NCBI GenBank assembly: GCA_019022655.1
Contig: JAFJYI010000440.1
Span: forward strand, 1-64,000
DNA from: Acacia acuminata
Lineage: Eukaryota > Streptophyta > Magnoliopsida > Fabales > Fabaceae
Direction of reading: 5' to 3'
DNA length: 64,000 nt
Part shown: one piece after another, positions 57,896 to 64,000 of the stretch
Layout: the number at the start of each line of letters is the position of its first letter
Position numbering within the stretch: the stretch's first letter is position 1
The notes under the pieces: model-generated
The model's database searches: none
What the model was told of the DNA's origin: nothing
What the model saw: the letters and a program-made list of their open reading frames with translations, nothing else
Program-made: the position numbers and the translations under genes

Positions 57896-59413
57896 TGATA
57901 AGCACAAATCACACCATGTTTTCCCTATACTTATTGGCTGAATTGAATGATAAATCAAAGCTTAACTGCAGATAATCTAAGCAAAAAGGCTTACATTCAT
58001 GACATAGGGACTAAAGAGTAGAAATCATTTGCATGTGCTGAGAATGGAACAATTTACTTTGTTTTTAAGGAAAATTGTGTAGCATAGCAGATACGATGCT
58101 ATAGCATCTTGATAGCGATTCGAAGTGCAATACAAGACATCACGAATGCTATAGCAAAGTAGAGGACGCAATGCTATACGACATGTTTTCTAACCTTTTT
58201 ACCCAGATGATTTCAGGAAATAAAATAAAGGGCGATATTGACAGATAGGTTCGACGTAACGGAATAGAAGATGCGGAGGATCGAACCGAAAGATTTGAAG
58301 AATCCGTAGAATCAACGAAGCAATCTACTTGGACTAAAAGATATGATAGATCCCGATGGATTAGGAAAGGCCCAGCTTGTTGTAACTTACGCCGCAAGAA
58401 AAAGACTGATTATAAAAGGAAGCAGCAGAGCTAACCCTAATAGAGTCGGAGAGCCCTAGAGTCAAATTCTAACTTTCGGCAGACTCAAGAGAAAAGTGAG
58501 AGATTTCACAAGAGCACGAGATTTCCAGATAACCCAGCATTCTTCCCTGCAGTACGATGGAACGAAGAAGACGTGGAGTGGTGACGTGACAGGACCTCGA
58601 TCACGCCGTTGGATATTCCGCCAGAACTTTCTGTTTTCCTTTCGTTTTATCTTTGTGTTTTTGATCATGAGTCATTATGTTAGTATCTGTTTTGTGTGTC
58701 CCTCGTCAGTCATGAACTGAACTTTATATGGCTGGATGAGGATGAGTCTTTAAGTATTAAATGAACCCAGTTGCAGTTTCTTAATTCAATAAATTTGGTT
58801 TGTGTATCGGTGTTTTAATCACTAGTCCCTCAGCTTAGTGGCAAGGAGTTAGGGTTAGACTTCTGAAAACAGTGTTTGCTAGGCGGTCCGTGCACGGCTA
58901 GACCTATTATTGTAGGCTTAAGGAATGGGTCTACCTCTCATAACCATAACACCCTGAGCGTAGCACGGATCTTCTGACTAGAAAGTTGCCATAGGAATAT
59001 GGAAGGAGTATAGTTAACATCATAAGTATCGAACACGGAAGCTTTGGTAGACTATAGAGGTGGGTTAACCGAATAGCTTTGTGAATGGTAGCTATGCTGT
59101 AGCAATTGCGGAAACTGTACAGTATAGATGCTATAGCGTTGGGTTGAGCAACTGGGGGATTGATGCACTTAAGGACGATTCTGTGTCCAGCCTAACTTCT
59201 CACTGATATCTTCTCTCATTACAGTTATTTTGTTACGTTGCTAGTAGCATAAGCACACAACCCTCACAATCATTATATTTACTTCATGCTTTCACAACTG
59301 TCATAGAAATTGCACGTCACTCCTTGGTATCTCAGTCTTTGTGGGACGATACTCTACTTTCACTTTATTACTTGTTCGACTGGTTCACTTGCCATCAAGG
59401 AAATCGACCAACA
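57896..59413 (+). repeat. Athila-2 3' LTR, copy B (1518 bp)
   Basis: TGATAAGCACAAATC to AAATCGACCAACA; aligns with 17693-19246. The next bases are GTCAT (possible target duplication), not a primer site, so this is the outer 3' end. Confidence 0.9.
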
Positions 59414-60248
59414 GTCATCAATTGCAATTACATCTCGGCTCTATCCTTGGCTACTCAAGCCATTCCTAAGATACTCAGTCCATTCCAGAACAATGCCTGT
59501 ATCTCTTAGGCTTACAACCTTTTTGTCACACTGCCTGGTATTTATGGTTTAGTATCTGTAGGTTTTTGTCAGCCTATGGACATTTTAGTCTCACATAACT
59601 TAAGGCTTCTCATAGACTAAATATTCAATTCAACGATTTGAAGTCATACCCATTTAATAGGTCTCACTACCCACTGTACATTGTATCACAACTCCTCTCA
59701 ATGATACATAGCACTGGCGCACCCATGGCATTAATCCTCATTCGGGGTGATTTATATAGAATCTTCTGATAATGATCCAGCTCTAGGCATAGTCGTATGT
59801 TCGACTTCCTCTATCAGGTATTCAATCCACATCTTTCCGAAACTGACTAGCCACTCCCATATCTATAGCTATCGATCCTAATCATAAGACCGAAACCTAT
59901 GGCTATCGGGATTCTAGCTATTATTTGATTCCATCGAGGCGCTAATTCTTAGCCATACATTCTCAGGGAATATTCTTTATTCAAGATGTTTTCCTATGCT
60001 GATACAGCAACTGATAACCTCAAAATACCCTATATCGTAAAGGTACTGTCCTCAAACATACCTCAAATGACATAGTATCAATCAATACTATCGAGGTTTC
60101 TACTTTCAATCATTTTTTTTTCTAAGGGAATATCATAAGATCAAAATCATTCCCCAGCAACAAGTATCCTCCAAATACCTCATGCATATTGGTATTATAC
60201 TCTACTGCCTCAATACATATAGATCAATCAAATGCCTAAGGAATCTAT
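59414..60248. other. Unassigned 835-bp stretch between two Athila LTRs
   Basis: No ORF above 80 codons that looks real, no LTR ends, and no similarity to anything else in the window that I can see. Repeated CTATCGATC/CCTATGGCTATC words suggest decayed retrotransposon LTR, but this is not shown. Confidence 0.4.
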
Positions 60249-61357
60249 TGTTATCAAATCAGATTCCTGACAGAGATTTGCCGTAATCTCCCAAAATAAC
60301 TAGATTAGAAAAGGATTTGCAGTATAATGTAACCTGGGTCGTTTCCCAATGAATTCACAGTTTGTTCAATTCGAACAGCAATAAAACAGAGACAAAATGA
60401 AATTAACATAGATTAAACAGATAAATAGAAGATTAACCCAGGATTTTGAATTCCACCACTTCCCTTCCTCAGACGAAAACAGATTTATAACCGAACTCGT
60501 GATCAACTCTGGACAAACCGAAATCTCTGCATTTGCCCAGAAATTCCCTCAACTGAATAATCGTTCAGAATTTGTTCGAATCAATGGCGTATCACTGTAC
60601 GATCGCACAGTAATACTTTAACCTAGTTCGAACTACGTCCTTGAGAAATGACGATCTGTGTTTTAATCAAAAACCCAATCCAAATCCAAAAATCGAATCC
60701 GATTGAAGAATGCAAAAATGAGTTAGACGGTTACCGATTAAGCGCGAGACCTCTAGACAATGGAATCCTCCATCCATGGGTCAATCACAGTAGCTTAGCT
60801 AGTCATGATTATGTAGAACGAAAATTGAGCAGAAATTTCATCATGAACATAAAGAACACGAAGAACAAATGAGAGAATCTAAAAACTCCTATTTTGATCC
60901 ACTAAAATCTAAAAACGTGAATGACTGAATGTTTGTGGCTTCCATCTAACTTAAACCTAAACCTAAAATGGAAATGGGTTAGGCCAAAATGAAAATAAAA
61001 TAAAATGGGCTTTAATTACAAAATTCGAGCCCAACTAAAATCCAAAAATACATATGACTTCGGCTCCAAAATTGACTGCCCTCTTGTCCAAATTTGCTCT
61101 TCATGTCTTTATAACAATTGTAGCTCTCTGAATCATATGAAATATGAGACAAAAATGAGGCAAATCCGATGTCTGGTTCAAGAGTTATGGTAAAAATAGT
61201 GAAGCAATATAAAACTGGAATTTATTATTAAATAATGGCTAAAATATAATCAAAGGCCCAAAGCCCAAATAAGTATAAAAGCCATTATTTATTAGCTAAA
61301 GAGTCCTAAATTATAAATCAAGAGGCAAAAAGTAGTGTATGAAATATTCAATTATCA
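60249..61357 (-). repeat. Athila-1 3' LTR (- copy, 1109 bp)
   Basis: Minus-strand start TGATAATTGAATATT (61357), end TTTGATAACA (60249). Full length, and so gives the boundary missing in the plus copy. Confidence 0.9.
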
Positions 61358-62643
61358 AATTCCCTCACACTTATCTGTTTGCACTCCCGAGCAAAATTCA
61401 AAGAAAAAGACCTAAAGGAGAAACTCTTCTTTTCTAACAATTGCTAACAATGCAAAAATTGAACAAGGGACACACATGCTCAAAAGATCAATCAATCAAG
61501 ACCACAATCCCTTCATCTCAAATTACAATTCATGGTAATCTCAATCAATGATGCTAATCACAAAAGATGGTCTCTCAAATGATGCGCTCAATCAATCAAT
61601 CTCTCAGGTGTTTAAGGTAAATAAGTGTATCGCTCAAATTCTATTCCAAAAATTTGTTCTACCATAAGCTTGCTCAATTTCTACGTCTCCACTACTCATA
61701 ACACATGCATGCACAAATCAAGAGAGCTTGTTATGAAAGGTTGTAATGGGGTTATGGTGAAGGTAGGTAATAGTATGGAATGAGAGGCTAAGCGCCAAAG
61801 AAACTAAAAAGAGCACTAATTAACACAATCATTCTCTATGTAAGAAAATTTTTATTTTACTTATATATCTCCTTTCTTTCTATGTATTTTCTTTCTTTAT
61901 TTTTTTCTGCTTTTCCTTTTCTTTTGTTCTTTTTTTTCTGCTTTTCTTTCTTTATTTCTTTCTTTTTTGTTTTTTTTAAATTAAACTATACTATATACAT
62001 GATCACAATGACAAAAGCAAACATGCCCCCCACACTTAAACTGTTGCACTCCTGAGCAACCCCCACACTTAAACACAAAACCAAGGTGAAACCAATGCTC
62101 AATAAATTTGCAAGGTGCGGAATAAAATGGTTTTACGCTTAAGCTTGTAATGTGGCTTAGAAAAGAAGGAGTCAAAAAGGCACAAAGGGCTAGCAAAGGG
62201 ATCATAATGCAAGGGAAAGGCTATTTGGCCAAAGTAGGGAAAATAAAAGAAAGAAAACAAGCTTCCATCATACTTATGCACGTAAGTGAAAAATGTAGTT
62301 TCAAAAAGAAAAGGAGCAAGTTCTATAGAACACAAATCATGAGTAGATGCACACATGAAAGAAAGAATGGAAAAAGATGAATTCCATTCATGCAGGCCCA
62401 AAACCTCACAAGGTCAATACCAACTTAGGCAGTCAACAACATCAAATCAACTACCAAGACATGTAATCGAAGAGTCAAGAATTGCAGACCCAACAGAATG
62501 ATCCATTAAAACCAAAATGTCCTAGTTCATAATATGTAGCAATCATAGAATGAGAGACTGTATTTATTTTCAAAAAGCAAAGTAGAAAAAGGAAAACAAA
62601 TAGAAGAAAGAGGAGAAAGAAAGAAGAATACTCCCCAAGGGGT
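61358..62643 (-). other. Athila-1 (- copy) non-coding tail and polypurine tract
   Basis: Polypurine tract AAGTGTGAGGGAATT at 61372-61358. Further along are an A/G-rich microsatellite (T/C-rich on the + strand, 61,860-61,980) and two more AAGTGTGGGGG words near 62,030-62,075, as in the plus copy. No protein. Confidence 0.78.
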
Positions 62644-64000
62644 TTATGGAGGATAAGTGGCATCAATGAGGAGAATCTCGCTTCCTCAGTCCGCCGGGAT
62701 CCCTCATGAAATGGCTTGAGGCGATGCCCATTGACCTTAAAGGTTCGTCCTGTGGGTGGATCACATAGCTCAACAGCACCAAATGGAAAAATGTTAGTGA
62801 TCTCAAAAGGGTCATCCCATTTAGATCGAAGCTTACCAGGCATAAACCTCAAACGAGAGTTAAACAGAAGAAATTTCTGGCCCACAGAAAATTCTTTCCT
62901 CAGAATATGCTTATCATGAATGCCTTAGTCTTTTCCTTGTATAACCGAGAACTCTCATAGGCATCCAATCTAAGCTCATCCAACTCTTGCAATTGTAGCT
63001 TCCTCTCCATCCCGGACTTAGCCAAATCCATGTTACCTTTGCTTAATGGCCCAATAGGCTTGATGCTCCAACTCAACCGGAAGATGACATGCCTTACCAA
63101 AGACAAGCCGATAAGGAGACATCCCAATCGGAGTCTTGTAGGCGGTGAGATATGCCCACAAAGCATCCTCTAATCGCTTACTCCAATCTTTCCGGGTAGA
63201 GTTAACAGTCTTCTAAAGGATTTGCTTAATCTCTCTATTTGAGACTTCGGCTTGATTTGTTGGTCCGAGGATGGTATCTTGTGGAGACCTTGTGGAGCAC
63301 TCCATACTTGCGTAACAAGGCACCCATGCTTCGGTTGCAAAAAGGGATCCACGGTCACCGATAATGGCTCTAGGAATACCAAACCTGCAGAAAATGTTAG
63401 ACCTAACAAAATCCACCACCACAGAAGAATCATTAGTCCGAGTGGCTTTCGCCTCAACCCATTTCGAGACATAATCAACAGCTAGCAGTATGTAAGTATA
63501 ACCATATAAAGTAGGAAATAGACCCATAAAATCAATACCCCAAACATCAAAGATCTCACAAAACAATATAGGGTTCTGGGGCATCTCATGCCTACGGGAA
63601 AGACTCCCTGCTCTCTGACAGTTATCACATGACTTACAAAATAGATGGGAATCATGAAACAAAGAAGGCTAACATAATCCACTGTCTAACACTTTCCTAG
63701 TAGTTCTTTAGGGTCCAAAGTGACCACCACAGGCAGAAGCATGAGCAAAATGCAATATAGAGTGAAACTCATGATCGGGCACACATCTCCTAACTACTTG
63801 GTCACTACAAAATTTCCACAGATAAGGGTCATCCCAAACATAATATTTAGACTCACTCTTTAATTTAAGGGTTTGGGCCCTAGTGGAATCAACAGGCAAA
63901 ACACCAGCTACCAAGTAGTTAACCAGATCAGAATACCACGGAAGCTTACCTTGCAGCTGTAAAAGCTGCTCATAAGGGAAATCATCTCGAATAGAAGAGG
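62644..64000 (-). pseudogene. Athila-1 (- copy) RNase H linker and integrase, broken
   Basis: Same protein as at 11340-12649. Minus strand: linker with LLQLQGKLP (CAG kept where the plus copy has TAG), VAGVLPVDSTRAQTLKLKSE, zinc finger ILHFAHASACGGHFGP and CKSCDNCQRAG, catalytic GIDFMGLFPT and AIIGDRGSLFA (second Asp in frame), EVSNREIKQIL (third acidic region), then C-terminal KAFMISIF and FPFGAVELCDPPTGRTFKVN, to a stop at 62644. There are stops or shifts near 63,665, 63,210 and 62,890. It is cut by the window edge. Confidence 0.9.

Larger units (their letters stand above)
53269..59413 (+). mobile_element. Athila-2 copy B: gag, protease, tail ORF, LTR; no RT or integrase
   Basis: It begins in gag at the point equal to 20,230 of copy A, proceeds through a full protease, then passes within 450 bp to the tail ORF, polypurine tract and 3' LTR (57896-59413). 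RT, RNase H and integrase are absent although the junction shows the post-pol word GCGCTACTGGGAGGCAGCCC seen after pol in Athila elements. The family is therefore likely non-autonomous. The 5' part is missing. Confidence 0.85.
60249..64000 (-). mobile_element. Athila-1 gypsy retrotransposon (- copy), 3' part
   Basis: Inverted relative of 10419-15104: LTR (60249-61357), polypurine tract, non-coding tail, integrase, reaching the RNase H/integrase linker at the window edge. It is better preserved than the plus copy, and its LTR shows the full 3' end (GATTTGATAACA). Confidence 0.9.

Noticed and set aside
1..64000. A complete novel defence, toxin or biosynthetic system
   Set aside because: All recognisable coding DNA is transposon-derived and mostly broken; no operon-like or cluster-like gene set is present.

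Overview
The window is a block of nested transposable elements from a plant nuclear genome. I see no convincing host gene, rRNA, tRNA or CRISPR array. Plant origin is shown by CACTA (En/Spm) elements with a Transposase_21-type gene, a Ty3/gypsy chromovirus with a C-terminal chromodomain, Athila-lineage gypsy elements primed by tRNA-Asp, and Ty1/copia elements with a tRNA-Met-type primer site. A flowering plant is likely; the species cannot be told from the sequence. Almost every coding region is broken by stops and frameshifts, many in CAG or CGA contexts as expected from decay of methylated cytosine.

Left block (1-15104, + strand). The 3' part of CACTA-1 (1-6088, ending in the terminal word CACTAGTG) sits inside the integrase end of a chromovirus (6089-10418, 3' LTR 7578-10418). 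That chromovirus sits inside the reverse transcriptase of Athila-1 (10419-15104). The 5' halves of all three lie left of the window.

Middle-left (15105-24440). Athila-1's LTR is fused to a second, gag-protease type Athila family (Athila-2 copy A): tail ORF, LTR, primer site, gag and protease, cut off at 21385 by a minus-strand copia remnant (copia-3).

Centre (24441-30741). This is old AT-rich spacer holding two textbook insertions: a copia solo LTR (24602-26345, TSD ATAAG) and a 9-bp-TSD Mutator-like MITE (27173-29817), itself split 3 bp from its end by a gypsy solo LTR (27714-29809, TSD ATTTT).

Centre-right (30742-49416, mostly - strand). CACTA-2 carries a transposase pseudogene, a small conserved upstream ORF also present in CACTA-1, an oppositely oriented proline-rich small gene with TATA box and poly(A) signal, and a multi-exon Transposase_24/Ulp1-like pseudogene. 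It is interrupted by copia-2 (36652-45403, TSD CTAAA), an 8.75-kb element with no recognisable gag-pol.

Right (49417-64000). Copia-1 (LTR plus gag) is joined to Athila-2 copy B (gag, protease, tail ORF, LTR, with no RT, RNase H or integrase). An unassigned 0.8-kb stretch follows, then a minus-strand Athila-1 copy that mirrors the left block. The least ordinary signals are the arrays of CpG-centred palindromic words (CTCGAG, AGCGCT, TTCGAA) in the copia elements, the small accessory ORFs of the CACTA family, and the RT-less Athila-2 architecture.
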